Below are positions 27,296 through 36,052 of a stretch of DNA of 64,000 nucleotides, one piece after another. The DNA lies in contig NZ_SNTY01000014.1 in assembly GCF_004377485.1 (NCBI RefSeq), positions 124,001-188,000 of the forward strand. Direction: 5' to 3'. The position numbers were made by a program, and so were the translations under genes. The stretch comes from Alkanindiges illinoisensis (lineage in GTDB: Bacteria; Pseudomonadota; Gammaproteobacteria; Pseudomonadales; Moraxellaceae). Position 1 is the first letter of the stretch, and every line of letters begins with the position of its first letter. The notes beneath the pieces are model-generated. The model was not told the origin of the DNA. It saw nothing but the letters and a program-made list of their open reading frames with translations, and did no database searches.

Positions 27296-28156
27296 ATGAC
27301 CACGGCCAATACCGCGCGCCTTTTGATTACTTGTGCTGACCGCTCTGGGATTGTGCAGGCTGTATCCGGGTTTTTGTATCATCAGGGTGCTAATATTACG
27401 GCGCTGGATCAGTACGCCACTGAAGCACAGGGCGGCACTTACTTTATGCGGGTTGAGTTTGAAGTCAACCAGCTGGCTGCCCGCCGTGACAGTTTGAGTC
27501 AGGCTTTTGCTGACACCGTTGCTGGCCGTTATGACATGATCTGGCAACTCACGGCAGTGAGTGACATCAAGAAAGTCGGTATTCTGGTGTCCAAGTATGA
27601 CCATGCCATGCTGGAACTGCTGTGGCGGCATGCGCGTGGTCTGTTGCCCTGCGAAATTACCCATGTGGTGAGCAACCATGAAGACCTGCGCGATGCGGTG
27701 GAAGGCTTTGGCATTCCGTTTACGGTGATTAAGGTGACCAAGGACACCAAGGCTGAAGCTGAAGCCCAAATCCACGAAATCATGGCAGGTAATGACCTGC
27801 TGGTGCTGGCGCGTTACATGCAGATTTTAAGCAGTGATTTTGTGGAAAAATGGCCGATGAAGGTGATTAACATTCACCATTCTTTCCTGCCGGCTTTTGT
27901 CGGTGCAGATCCATACCGGCAGGCTTATGACAAGGGCGTCAAGCTGATTGGTGCCACGGCGCATTATGTGACGGCAGAGCTGGATCAGGGGCCAATTATT
28001 GAGCAGGATGTAGAACGCGTGAGCCATCGGTATAGTGTGGCTGATTTACGCGAGCTGGGCGAAGATGTGGAGCGCAATGTGCTGGCGCGTGCAGTGCGCT
28101 GGCATCTGGAAGACCGTGTAATTGTGCATGGTAACAAGACGATTGTGTTTGATTAA
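27296..28156 (+). CDS. purU: Formyltetrahydrofolate deformylase
   Basis: A 286-residue enzyme hydrolysing 10-formyltetrahydrofolate to formate and tetrahydrofolate, feeding purine synthesis via PurT and balancing one-carbon pools. The N-terminal ACT domain (residues 6-80, LLITCADRSGIVQAVSGFL) is followed by a formyltransferase domain with the motif HHSFLPAFVGADPYRQAY and the catalytic GATAHYVTAELDQGPII. GGGA lies seven bases before the ATG. An inverted repeat at 27193-27223 precedes it and a terminator follows. Confidence 0.94.
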   Translation: MTTANTARLLITCADRSGIVQAVSGFLYHQGANITALDQYATEAQGGTYFMRVEFEVNQLAARRDSLSQAFADTVAGRYDMIWQLTAVSDIKKVGILVSKYDHAMLELLWRHARGLLPCEITHVVSNHEDLRDAVEGFGIPFTVIKVTKDTKAEAEAQIHEIMAGNDLLVLARYMQILSSDFVEKWPMKVINIHHSFLPAFVGADPYRQAYDKGVKLIGATAHYVTAELDQGPIIEQDVERVSHRYSVADLRELGEDVERNVLARAVRWHLEDRVIVHGNKTIVFD

Positions 28157-28166
28157 GAAAGTATAG

Positions 28167-28191
28167 GCCTCGCCGCAATGGCGGGGCTTTT
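28167..28191 (+). terminator. purU: Terminator of purU
   Basis: GCCTCGCC (28167-28174) pairs with GGCGGGGC (28180-28187) with one wobble, followed by TTTT. Confidence 0.8.
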
Positions 28192-28238
28192 AGTAGAAGT
28201 TTTATATTAAAAATAATAAGTACTATAAGGTAAACAAT

Positions 28239-29354
28239 ATGATCAAAAAGATAGTGTGCTTTAGCGGTGCATTTACTGTTCTGTTATACAATACGGCTGT
28301 TTTTGCTTTTAATCACAATAGCCTAAAAATAGATCAGGCACATCTTGAGCAAACACTATCAGAAAAGCCATTTTCTGAAATTTATCAAGATGCAGTAGCT
28401 GGCAAAAAAGAAGCAGCCTTTCAATTGGCGCAGCATTATCGCAGTGGTGAGGGAGTACCGCAAAGTGATAAAGAAGCACTAAAGTGGCTCACCCGGGCTG
28501 CTGAGCAGAATAATCCATTAGCCCAGCTGGAGCTTGGCATTCGATTGTTTACTGGGAAAGGAGTAACCCAAAATCTAACAGAAGGCTTTAGCTGGACAAG
28601 TCAAGCAGCAGAACTGAATGAGCCTAATGCCCAGTTTATACTTGGTACTGCCTATGTTGAGGGGTTAGGGACAACCCAGGATTTATCAAAGGCTTATCAA
28701 TGGCTAAATAAAGCCAGTAAACAAAATCAGCTAGATGCTCAGGTGTTACTCGCCAAACTCTACATGGCTGGCCTCGGTACTCCAAAAGATTCCAAAAAAG
28801 CTCTAGATTTATTATTAAAAGCAGCTGAACTGGAAAATGCAGAAGCTCAAGCACTATTAGGGGTGGGTTATCTGACTGGGAAGGAAATAGAGCAAAGCTA
28901 TTCAAAGGCAATATACTGGCTGGAGTTAGCAGCGGAGCAGGATGATCCAATAGCCCAGTTAACGCTAGGTGGCATGTATCTGTACGGGTTGGGTGTTAAT
29001 AAAAATGTAAGTCAAGGCTTGGCTCTCATAAATGCAGCAGCGCTAGAAAGTCCTGAGGCTCAATATCTCTTGGGTACTACCTATAGGGAGGGCATTGACG
29101 TAGAAAAAAATGAGCAGTTGGCCCGTAACTGGTTGCTACGAGCAGCACAGGCTGATTATGCCAAAGCCCAGCTTAAGCTGGGTTTAATGCTCATTAAGGG
29201 TGATGGCGGTTATAAAAATAATATGGAAGGTTTTTCATGGGTTTTAAAAGCTGCAGAGCAAGATGATGCCAAAGCGCAATATGCACTTGCTTATCTATAT
29301 TATACCGGTAGTGGGACTAGTATAAATCTTGTGGAATCAAAACGCTGGCTATAA
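28239..29354 (+). CDS. Sel1-repeat (SLR) secreted protein, interrupted near its end by in-frame TAA
   Basis: A 371-residue product with a signal peptide (residues 1-23, ending VFA) and about nine Sel1-like repeats of roughly 36 residues each, recognisable by A-x-x-x-LG-x-x-Y-x-x-G-x-G and W-L-x-x-AA. Such solenoids bind partner proteins in the periplasm. The TAA at 29352-29354 falls inside a repeat: the same frame continues ESAENGHPKAQ and stays open to TAG at 29453, giving a full gene of 405 codons with one nonsense codon in place of what is normally a tyrosine-like position. The product lacks only the last half-repeat and a short tail, so it may still fold. AAGGT precedes the ATG. Confidence 0.75.
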   Translation: MIKKIVCFSGAFTVLLYNTAVFAFNHNSLKIDQAHLEQTLSEKPFSEIYQDAVAGKKEAAFQLAQHYRSGEGVPQSDKEALKWLTRAAEQNNPLAQLELGIRLFTGKGVTQNLTEGFSWTSQAAELNEPNAQFILGTAYVEGLGTTQDLSKAYQWLNKASKQNQLDAQVLLAKLYMAGLGTPKDSKKALDLLLKAAELENAEAQALLGVGYLTGKEIEQSYSKAIYWLELAAEQDDPIAQLTLGGMYLYGLGVNKNVSQGLALINAAALESPEAQYLLGTTYREGIDVEKNEQLARNWLLRAAQADYAKAQLKLGLMLIKGDGGYKNNMEGFSWVLKAAEQDDAKAQYALAYLYYTGSGTSINLVESKRWL

Positions 29355-29616
29355 GAATCTGCAGAGAACGGCCACCCCAAAGCACAATTGATTATAAAAA
29401 AATATGGTGGTTTTAAAAGTTCGCTTCCAATGCTTGATGATAAAAATTTTTAGTAATACTTGGCTATTGAACCAAATGTTGGCCCTATCATTAATTCTCT
29501 AAAACCATGTATGGTTTTCTTATCCAGCCCTTGCAATATTCACGCTGCTATGCCTAATTTATAGGCAAAGGATTGCATTTAAATTCAAGTCGCACTGAAT
29601 CACCAAGGAAAGGAAA

Positions 29617-29982
29617 ATGTCAGAGATCAAACGCCTGCATGTGGGCAAATGCTACTGCGAAGTCACCATTTATAAGGATGTGGTATATCTGGCCGGACAA
29701 GTGCCGCGTCGCTGTACCAGTGAACAGTCCAGCGATATTGCCACACAGGCACAGGATGTATTTAGCCAGATTGATGCGCTGCTGGTTGAGGCTGGTTCAG
29801 ATAAGCACCGGATTTTGTCCTGCCAGATTTTTCTGGCAGATATGGCGGATTATGTTGGTTTTAATCAGGCATGGCGTGAATGGGTATCACCGAGCAACCC
29901 GCCACCGCGCGCCACTGTACAGGCCCAGCTTGCCAACCCGGACTGGAAGCTGGAAATTGTCATTACCGCAGCCATTTATTAA
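29617..29982 (+). CDS. RidA/YjgF-family protein (YoaB-like)
   Basis: A 121-residue trimer-forming Rid-family protein. The core motif PPPRATVQAQLANPDWKLE carries the arginine that in RidA binds the imine/enamine carboxylate, and the sequence resembles E. coli YoaB (FLADMADYVGFNQAWREWV). RidA enzymes destroy reactive 2-aminoacrylate; the activity of YoaB-type members is less certain. An AAGGAAAGG ribosome binding site lies just before the ATG. Its 3' end faces the second nitronate monooxygenase gene 13 bases away. Confidence 0.88.
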   Translation: MSEIKRLHVGKCYCEVTIYKDVVYLAGQVPRRCTSEQSSDIATQAQDVFSQIDALLVEAGSDKHRILSCQIFLADMADYVGFNQAWREWVSPSNPPPRATVQAQLANPDWKLEIVITAAIY

Positions 29983-29995
29983 GCCTGCTGTTTAT

Positions 29996-31129
29996 CTAAG
30001 AATTCGCTGACTGTTTGGTCTTGGCCTGATGCAGCTCGTCTATTAGGGTGTGCATCAATTCAGTGGCATTCAGGTTGCGAATGCGTGCCACGTTGCTGCC
30101 TGCCCAGTAGGCGGCAAAATCATAATTGCCCTGCTTGCTGGCCAATGCATGAAGTTGTTTGGCCAGGTCATATATATAGGAATAACTGCTTAAGGCAGGG
30201 CGTTCCGGCTGGTCAACTTGGCTATGCCATGCACTCATCAAGCCCCTTGCAGGCCGCCCGGAAATGCTGGCAGTAATATAAGTGGTTTGATAAGCCGGGT
30301 CTTGCAGGCGCTGGCGATATACCGGATCGGCAGCAGATTCCTTACAAATCACAAAGGCTGTGCCTAACTGGGCAGCACAGGCGCCAAGCGCTAGCACCTG
30401 CTGAATATCATCACCATCCATAAGGCCGCCCGCCGCAATGATCGGCAGATGGGTATGGGTTACCAATAACCGCACCAGATCATATGTGCCAATGGCCGGG
30501 TCAATATCACGGTTGAAAATACCCCGATGGCCGCCAGCTTCCACCCCTTGTGCCACAATGCCATCTATTCCAGCGGCTTCAATGATTCTAGCTTCGGCCA
30601 GACTGGTTGCACTGGCTAGCAAAACAATCCCGGCATGTTGCAGTTGTTTGATCACATCAAGAGCAGGAATACCAAAGTGAAAGCTCACCACCGCTGGTTT
30701 TTCCTGTAGCAGCATGTCTATTACAGGCTGGTTGTCAATCAAACTGGAATTCACTGGTTTTAAGGTTCCGGGTGCTTCACCACCCAAAGCCTGAAAAAAT
30801 GGCGCCATGTAATTAATCCAGGCCTGCTCAGTGGCTGGATCGCGCTGTGGCGGCTGATGGCAAAAGAAATTGCAGTTAAATGGCTTGCTGGTGAGTGCTC
30901 TGGTTTGTTGAATGGCCAGCCGGGCAGCTTCAGCTGATGCATTGGCCAAGCCCAATGAACCCAGTCCACCCGCATTACTGACTGCGGCTGCAAGTTCAGG
31001 CGTGCTGGTGCCTGCCATGGGCGCTAACAAAATGGGATGCTGAATGCCCAGTTGCTGTAGAAATTGCTGTGTCTTGATAGGGTAGGAGGGTGTGGCACGG
31101 GGATGAAAAGAATCAGGTTGATTGTTCAT
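29996..31129 (-). CDS. Nitronate monooxygenase (second of two)
   Basis: A 377-residue FMN enzyme matching class I nitronate monooxygenases such as Pseudomonas PA4202. It has ILLAPMAGTSTPELAAAVSNAGGLG at the N-terminus (start of this motif near residue 34), the catalytic histidine in GVEAGGHRG and the FMN-phosphate loop IIAAGGLMDGDDIQQVLALGA. It converts alkyl nitronates to carbonyl compounds and nitrite. GAGAG lies eight bases before the ATG. Downstream repeats of CCTAAGCAT lie at 31302-31327. Confidence 0.88.
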   Translation of the reverse strand: MNNQPDSFHPRATPSYPIKTQQFLQQLGIQHPILLAPMAGTSTPELAAAVSNAGGLGSLGLANASAEAARLAIQQTRALTSKPFNCNFFCHQPPQRDPATEQAWINYMAPFFQALGGEAPGTLKPVNSSLIDNQPVIDMLLQEKPAVVSFHFGIPALDVIKQLQHAGIVLLASATSLAEARIIEAAGIDGIVAQGVEAGGHRGIFNRDIDPAIGTYDLVRLLVTHTHLPIIAAGGLMDGDDIQQVLALGACAAQLGTAFVICKESAADPVYRQRLQDPAYQTTYITASISGRPARGLMSAWHSQVDQPERPALSSYSYIYDLAKQLHALASKQGNYDFAAYWAGSNVARIRNLNATELMHTLIDELHQAKTKQSANS

Positions 31130-31360
31130 GGCAATTGCTCTCTAAATAAAAGGTGCCAAACAAAGCATTAACCTGTTTTAACATGGGATTTAGGGCAGCA
31201 TAAGCGTAATTTAATGATATTCATTATTTATGCGGTAAATAATTGATAGGATTAAATTGGCTGGGCAATCAGCCTGAAATGTAACTTACACAGGTATTTA
31301 ACCTAAGCATGAATTCAGCCTAAGCATTAGTTTAATCTGTAACAGCATGGCCCTAAAAAG

Positions 31361-32113
31361 TTACTGCGCCGCCTGTAATTTGGGGCGGGCGCGCTCAAGG
31401 GCGGCCAGTAAGGCAGGTTTAAATTCACCCGCTTTAAACTGTACTAGACCCGAATGTGCTGCACAAAAATTTTGGGTGTCCTGCCATTGATCAGCCAGTT
31501 GTTGCACCCACTCACAATAAATCTCGGCTGCATTCGCTTCCGGTTTTAAGGCCCAGCGTGTGGCTGGACTAATAAAAATTTCTGGCAGGAATTTTTCAAG
31601 TAATCCGCCCTGTGGCGGCGCGGCAAAGGTGTCATCAACATGCAGGCTTTTGCTGACAGGATGATAGGCCAGTAATGAACCGGCATGGACGCCGGGCTTG
31701 GCTGAAATGTAGTCAATGCCTTGTGTCAGTGAAAACTCAAGCTCGGGATAGCGCGCAGCAACGGCCTCACTTTCTACCCGATCCGGGGACCACGCTAACT
31801 GGGGCAGTTTTTGTTGATGACGCAGTGAACCATACAGGGTGGCCTGTGGAAAGTCGCGTGCCATGGCTTCACAGTGCAGGGTATGAAACGGATGCAGGTT
31901 TAAAATCGCTTCAACCGCCTGTCCCTGATGGGTGAGCGCCATGACCTGCTCGCGGACGCTGCCACTGAGTTCATAACTGTCCAGAAAAATAAAACGGTCT
32001 TTCGCCAGTTGTACCAGTGAACAGTGCGTTCCCACATCAATCAGGCCACCAATCCTGAGTGCGCCACGAATATTCCAGAAGCCTTGTCCAAGATTGATGA
32101 TGGTGTGTGCCAT
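31361..32113 (-). CDS. Metallo-beta-lactamase-fold-like protein with altered metal motif
   Basis: A 250-residue protein that reads like an MBL-fold hydrolase (GTHCSLVQL, then HAGSLLAYHPVSKSLHVDDTFA for the usual GH...D elements). In place of the canonical HxHxDH it has LHPFHTLHCEAM, so two or more metal ligands differ. It may bind one metal or none, or be a divergent relative that has lost catalysis. The last part is helical. It is transcribed alone; function unknown. Confidence 0.55.
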   Translation of the reverse strand: MAHTIINLGQGFWNIRGALRIGGLIDVGTHCSLVQLAKDRFIFLDSYELSGSVREQVMALTHQGQAVEAILNLHPFHTLHCEAMARDFPQATLYGSLRHQQKLPQLAWSPDRVESEAVAARYPELEFSLTQGIDYISAKPGVHAGSLLAYHPVSKSLHVDDTFAAPPQGGLLEKFLPEIFISPATRWALKPEANAAEIYCEWVQQLADQWQDTQNFCAAHSGLVQFKAGEFKPALLAALERARPKLQAAQ

Positions 32114-32518
32114 GGTGCGTTACCTGCCTGTTTACTGAAAAATAAAAATGAAACCAAAACCGCGCTTGGTGTTTAAGGTTGATGTGCCAATAGCCAAACA
32201 GCGAATTTTATATCTAATCCCTTAATTTGCCGATAAAAACAGAATTGTTGAATAAGAGTATCAGTGACAAGTGGTGAGATTATGTAAGTAGTCCCAGACA
32301 AGCTAAGTGAAAGTTAGGCGTATTAGCTATGTCATGTTTCATCGAATAATATAACCATTGCATGTCATCAGTAATTTTCTAAAAAATACTTGTCTGCTTC
32401 ATTGAACTGTATAGGTTCTTATACAAAAACAGCCCATAACTTTTTGAAGGGTCTTTAAAATCAGGACAGCACCCCGATGTTATTGATAAATGAAAATTTG
32501 AATTTTTGAGGTAGATCA
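32114..32518. other. Intergenic region before cbpA
   Basis: About 400 A+T-rich bases between two divergent genes, containing their promoters. I find no open frame, strong hairpin or convincing promoter boxes. A CCCC-containing stretch near 32471 resembles a heat-shock -10 box but lacks a properly spaced -35. Confidence 0.3.
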
Positions 32519-33559
32519 ATGGATAAAAACTATTATGAAATACTGGGCCTGCAACGTGGCGCCAGTACTGATGACATCAAAAAAAGCTATCGCAAGCTGG
32601 TGCGCAAGTATCACCCGGATGTCAGCAAAGAAGCTGATGCCGCCGACAAGATGCAGCAGATTAACCTAGCTTATGAAACCTTAACAGATGACAGCAAGCG
32701 TAGCGAATATGACCAGATGCTGGACAATCCCTATGGCTTTGCAGGTGGTCATACTGGTAATGCGGGTAACCCCTATCAAAATCAGTACCAGTATTATCGT
32801 GGACACGAAGGCGCTGGCCAGCAGTTTACTGAAGAAGACCTGCGTCGTGCATTTGGCGGTGGTTTTAGTGGTGGCGGTTTTGGTGCGGGTAGCGGCGGCG
32901 CAGGTTTTGGCGGCTTTGAAGACCTGTTTGGCCAGTTTGGTGCCGGTTTTGGTGGAGGGCGTGCTGGTGCTCAGGGTCACCAGCAACAAGGCAGCTATCA
33001 AAATTATCGCGGTGAAGACCAGCATGCCAGCATTGAGGTGGATGTGCGGGTGGCGTATGAAGGCGCAACCCAGCAACTAACGCTGCAAATGCCAGTGATT
33101 AATGCCAATGGTCAGCAGGAGATACAGCGTAAAACCCTACAGGTCAAAATTCCCAAAGGCATGAAACCGGGCCAGCAAATCCGCTTGTCGGGGCAGGGGC
33201 AAGCTGGCTTCAATGGTGGCGCGCAGGGCGATTTATACATTGAAATTCAGTATCGTAATACCGACCAGTTGCGTTTAGAAGGCAGTGATGTGTACCTGAC
33301 CGTACCTGTTAGCCCGTGGGAAGCGGCGCTGGGTGAAACCATTCAGGTGAGCACGCCAGCAGGCGCGGTGGATGTGAAGCTGCCGGAAGGTTCGCAAAGT
33401 GGACGCCAGTTGCGCCTTAAAGGCAAGGGCATTCCGGCTAAGGAACCGGGCAACCTGTATTTGATCCTGCAAGTGGTGGTGCCGCCAGCCAATACTGAAG
33501 CGGCCAAGGCAGTTTATCGGCAAATGGCAGAAAACATGGCCTTTAATCCACGGGCATAA
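32519..33559 (+). CDS. cbpA: DnaJ-class co-chaperone (CbpA-like)
   Basis: A 346-residue class II Hsp40. The J-domain (residues 4-70) has the HPD motif in KYHPDVSKEAD. A glycine/phenylalanine-rich region follows (about 75-165, repeated FGGGF-type sequence), then two C-terminal substrate-binding domains. The DnaJ zinc-finger cysteines are absent, which distinguishes it from DnaJ. It stimulates DnaK ATPase. GAGGT lies seven bases before the ATG. The next gene encodes its modulator CbpM, 45 bases on. Confidence 0.9.
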   Translation: MDKNYYEILGLQRGASTDDIKKSYRKLVRKYHPDVSKEADAADKMQQINLAYETLTDDSKRSEYDQMLDNPYGFAGGHTGNAGNPYQNQYQYYRGHEGAGQQFTEEDLRRAFGGGFSGGGFGAGSGGAGFGGFEDLFGQFGAGFGGGRAGAQGHQQQGSYQNYRGEDQHASIEVDVRVAYEGATQQLTLQMPVINANGQQEIQRKTLQVKIPKGMKPGQQIRLSGQGQAGFNGGAQGDLYIEIQYRNTDQLRLEGSDVYLTVPVSPWEAALGETIQVSTPAGAVDVKLPEGSQSGRQLRLKGKGIPAKEPGNLYLILQVVVPPANTEAAKAVYRQMAENMAFNPRA

Positions 33560-33604
33560 GTCAAAACAACATCAGGCTGAAAAGAGATAGTTTGGGAGAA
33601 TAAC

Positions 33605-33940
33605 ATGCGACAGTTCATTATCCGCGATATTACGCTGGATCAGGAACAACTGGATGGCACTGTAATTGATGGAAATGTGTTTTTAAGCCTCAGTGATTTT
33701 GCCCGTGCCTGTGGCCAGCCGCACGACTGGGTGATTGCGCTGGTAGAACACAGTATTCTGGAAAAAAATGACAGTACGCCAGAACACTGGCAGTTTGTGG
33801 GCGAGGAACTGGCACGCGCGCGACGGGCATGGCGCTTGCAGCGTGACTTTGATGCCAGCCTTGCTGCCGTGGCGCTGATGCTGGATTTACTGGATGAAGT
33901 CAAACAGCTACGGGCTCAAGTGGCATTGCATATCCGCTAG
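33605..33940 (+). CDS. cbpM: Chaperone modulator CbpM
   Basis: A 111-residue protein of the CbpM/MerR-like fold (MRQFIIRDITLDQEQLDG, then LSDFARACGQPHDWVIALVEHSIL). CbpM binds the CbpA J-domain and blocks its action on DnaK. GGGAGA lies six bases before the ATG, and the gene directly follows cbpA as in E. coli, so the pair is surely one operon. Confidence 0.88.
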   Translation: MRQFIIRDITLDQEQLDGTVIDGNVFLSLSDFARACGQPHDWVIALVEHSILEKNDSTPEHWQFVGEELARARRAWRLQRDFDASLAAVALMLDLLDEVKQLRAQVALHIR

Positions 33941-34044
33941 CAGCCTATTATTAAGCTCTAAATTAGGATATTAAGTAGCCTTTATATCCTGTGTCATCGT
34001 AATTTGACCGAACAAACGGCATAATCAATACAAACAAACATTAG

Positions 34045-35373
34045 ATGAATGCCGTTTTGTTAGTTCCATCCCAGCAAGCCCCTGACAAGTATTCAATAAA
34101 AACAGCGCCAGCTTACAGCATTGGCTTGTTGCTCAGCCTGTACCTCGCACAGGGTTTGCCGGTTGGTTTTTTAACGCAGGCGCTGCCAGCCATTTTACGA
34201 AAGAATAATGTATCACTGGCTGCCATTGGGGGTTTTGGCCTGCTGATGGCACCGTGGGCGCTAAAGTTTTTATGGGCGCCCGTGGTGGATCGTTACTTTT
34301 CACCGCAGTGGGGACAAAGCCGTAGCTGGATTATTCCCACCCAGTTTTTAACAATTTTGTTGCTGGTGGTGATTAGTTTTCTAGAACCCGGCGCGCTGGC
34401 CAGCCCAGTTATTTTGCTGAGTTTTTTTATTGTCCTGTTTTTAATTAACCTGATGGGTGCCACGCAAGATATTGCCACCGATGGCCTTGCCGTGCGTTTG
34501 CTGCAAACCCTGCAGCAACACTGGGGCAATGCGGTGCAGGTATTGGGTTCGCGGCTGGGTTTTATTTTTGGCGGCGGTGCGGTACTGCTGTTGCTGGATT
34601 TATGGTCATGGCAAGTGGTATTTCTGCTGCTCACTGGTTTTGTAGTGCTGAACAGTTTACCCATTTTGTTGTTTCGGGAACCTGTTTGGCCGCAGCAGAT
34701 CCAGGTTGATGGCGTGCAGGCAGCAGCTAAGTCGAATTTTCAGCTTAAAAAATGGCGAAAATTCTTTGCCGTTGAATTTGCCTATTTTTGGCATAACCCA
34801 CAAATGCAGGCATGGTTGCTGGTATTACTGACCTTTAAGCTTGGCGATAGCTTAAGTGGTGCAATGGTCAAACCCATGATGGTGGACATGGGCTTTAGTC
34901 TGGCCAATATTGGTTTGATGGCCAGCATGCTGGGTTCGGTGGCTTCAGTGATGGGTGCCCTGCTGGCTGCATGGTTGATGAAATACATGGCGCGCAGTAC
35001 AGCACTGTGGTGGTTTAATTTATTGCAAATTTTAAGCTTCTTGTTGTATGCCATATTGGCCTGGCAGTTTGAACATGGTTACATTGTGGTAGCGTGGCAG
35101 GTGTATTGTGTGAATGCCATTGAACAGTTTGCCGGGGCTATGGCGCTGGTTGCCATGCTTACCTTGATCATGGATTATTCCCGCAAGCAGCAAGCGGGTA
35201 GTGATTTTACCTTTCAGGTATCAGTGCTGGCGGTGACTGGCGGCGGTGTGCATATTGTGAGTGGGATAGTGGCGGAATACTGGGGCTATAGCATTCATTT
35301 TGGCTTTTGTGTGCTGTTGGCAGTGCTTTGTTTATGGCCTATTTTCCGGTGGCGCAAAGTAAGTATTCATTAG
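34045..35373 (+). CDS. AmpG-like major facilitator transporter
   Basis: A 442-residue MFS permease with about twelve membrane segments. The AmpG-type signature LYLAQGLPVGFLTQALPAILR opens the first helices, and MGATQDIATDGLAVRLL matches the AmpG loop. AmpG imports muropeptides (GlcNAc-anhydroMurNAc peptides) for peptidoglycan recycling; this member may have another substrate. The stop codon TAG is formed by the first bases of the 96-bp repeat at 35371, so repeat insertion fixed the present C-terminus (SIH). Confidence 0.78.
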   Translation: MNAVLLVPSQQAPDKYSIKTAPAYSIGLLLSLYLAQGLPVGFLTQALPAILRKNNVSLAAIGGFGLLMAPWALKFLWAPVVDRYFSPQWGQSRSWIIPTQFLTILLLVVISFLEPGALASPVILLSFFIVLFLINLMGATQDIATDGLAVRLLQTLQQHWGNAVQVLGSRLGFIFGGGAVLLLLDLWSWQVVFLLLTGFVVLNSLPILLFREPVWPQQIQVDGVQAAAKSNFQLKKWRKFFAVEFAYFWHNPQMQAWLLVLLTFKLGDSLSGAMVKPMMVDMGFSLANIGLMASMLGSVASVMGALLAAWLMKYMARSTALWWFNLLQILSFLLYAILAWQFEHGYIVVAWQVYCVNAIEQFAGAMALVAMLTLIMDYSRKQQAGSDFTFQVSVLAVTGGGVHIVSGIVAEYWGYSIHFGFCVLLAVLCLWPIFRWRKVSIH

Positions 35374-35466
35374 ATCTCTTGCATAAGTCTGGTTTCGACA
35401 AGCTCAACCAACGCTGCCTGAGCCTGTCGAAGGCGAGTTGGTACAACTTATGAAAGAAGTCTATTA
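35371..35466 (+). mobile_element. 96-bp MITE-like repeat, copy B (left border of cassette)
   Basis: Identical to the copy at 3241-3336. Its first bases supply the stop codon of the AmpG-like gene. Together with the inverted copy at 36643-36738 it encloses the paralogous gene pair. TA lies at both ends. Confidence 0.82.
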
Positions 35467-35509
35467 TAAATTTGGGAATCAGGATGAGTAAATTAATGGA
35501 AGCGTCACA

Positions 35510-36052
35510 TTGATAAATCCATCAAAAGGAATTCAATTTATAATATATTCATTCGGTCTGTTAGCAAGCTTAAGCTGGTTTTTTATTGATTTTATCTCAA
35601 GTCATTTTTGGCAAGAAAATTTTATTTATAGTTTCATCTTTTTTCTATTGCTGATCACATTTTTTTATTTTCAGATATTCAGAATAACGGGATGGAAAAC
35701 GCAACTATCACCAAACTCTAGTGGAACCTTGACCATACTATTTTTTGGGAGCATTACAGTATTGATGATCTTTTTAGCGAGTTATTCAATAGCTAAAAAG
35801 ACTGTGCCTTGGATATATACTCGCTTGAATGGTCAACCAGCAGAGTTAATTTTAACTGCACAAAAAATATCTTTTACAGGGAGGAAAGGTTGCCATACGT
35901 ATCTATATTTTCGGGCAGATAATGAAAATAAAATTTGCATTCGTAGCAGTCAAGACAAATATCCAGATACTGAATTTAAAGCTAAACTAATTGGAAAACA
36001 AAGCAAATTAGGCTTCTTGGTGCAATCTATTGAGGTAGCAGAACAACCTTGA
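35510..36052 (+). CDS. Hypothetical three-span membrane protein, paralogue 1 of cassette
   Basis: A 180-residue protein I do not recognise. Three membrane segments (about 9-27, 36-57 and 73-95) precede a C-terminal domain. That domain has a conserved core shared with the next gene: GRKGCHTYLYF (Cys128), then KICIR (Cys143) and IGKQSKLGFLVQSIE. With the basic side inside, this domain would face the periplasm, and the two cysteines could form a disulfide. The start is TTG at 35510 with GGAAG seven bases upstream; it overlaps the TGA of a nine-codon frame (ATG 35484) as TTGA. The segment is A+T-rich and enclosed by inverted 96-bp repeats. Confidence 0.6.
   Translation: MINPSKGIQFIIYSFGLLASLSWFFIDFISSHFWQENFIYSFIFFLLLITFFYFQIFRITGWKTQLSPNSSGTLTILFFGSITVLMIFLASYSIAKKTVPWIYTRLNGQPAELILTAQKISFTGRKGCHTYLYFRADNENKICIRSSQDKYPDTEFKAKLIGKQSKLGFLVQSIEVAEQP

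Noticed and set aside
32440-32490. Heat-shock (sigma-32) promoter before cbpA
   Set aside because: A CCCC-containing -10-like stretch exists, but the nearest CTTGAA-like -35 is about 23 bases away, which is too far.
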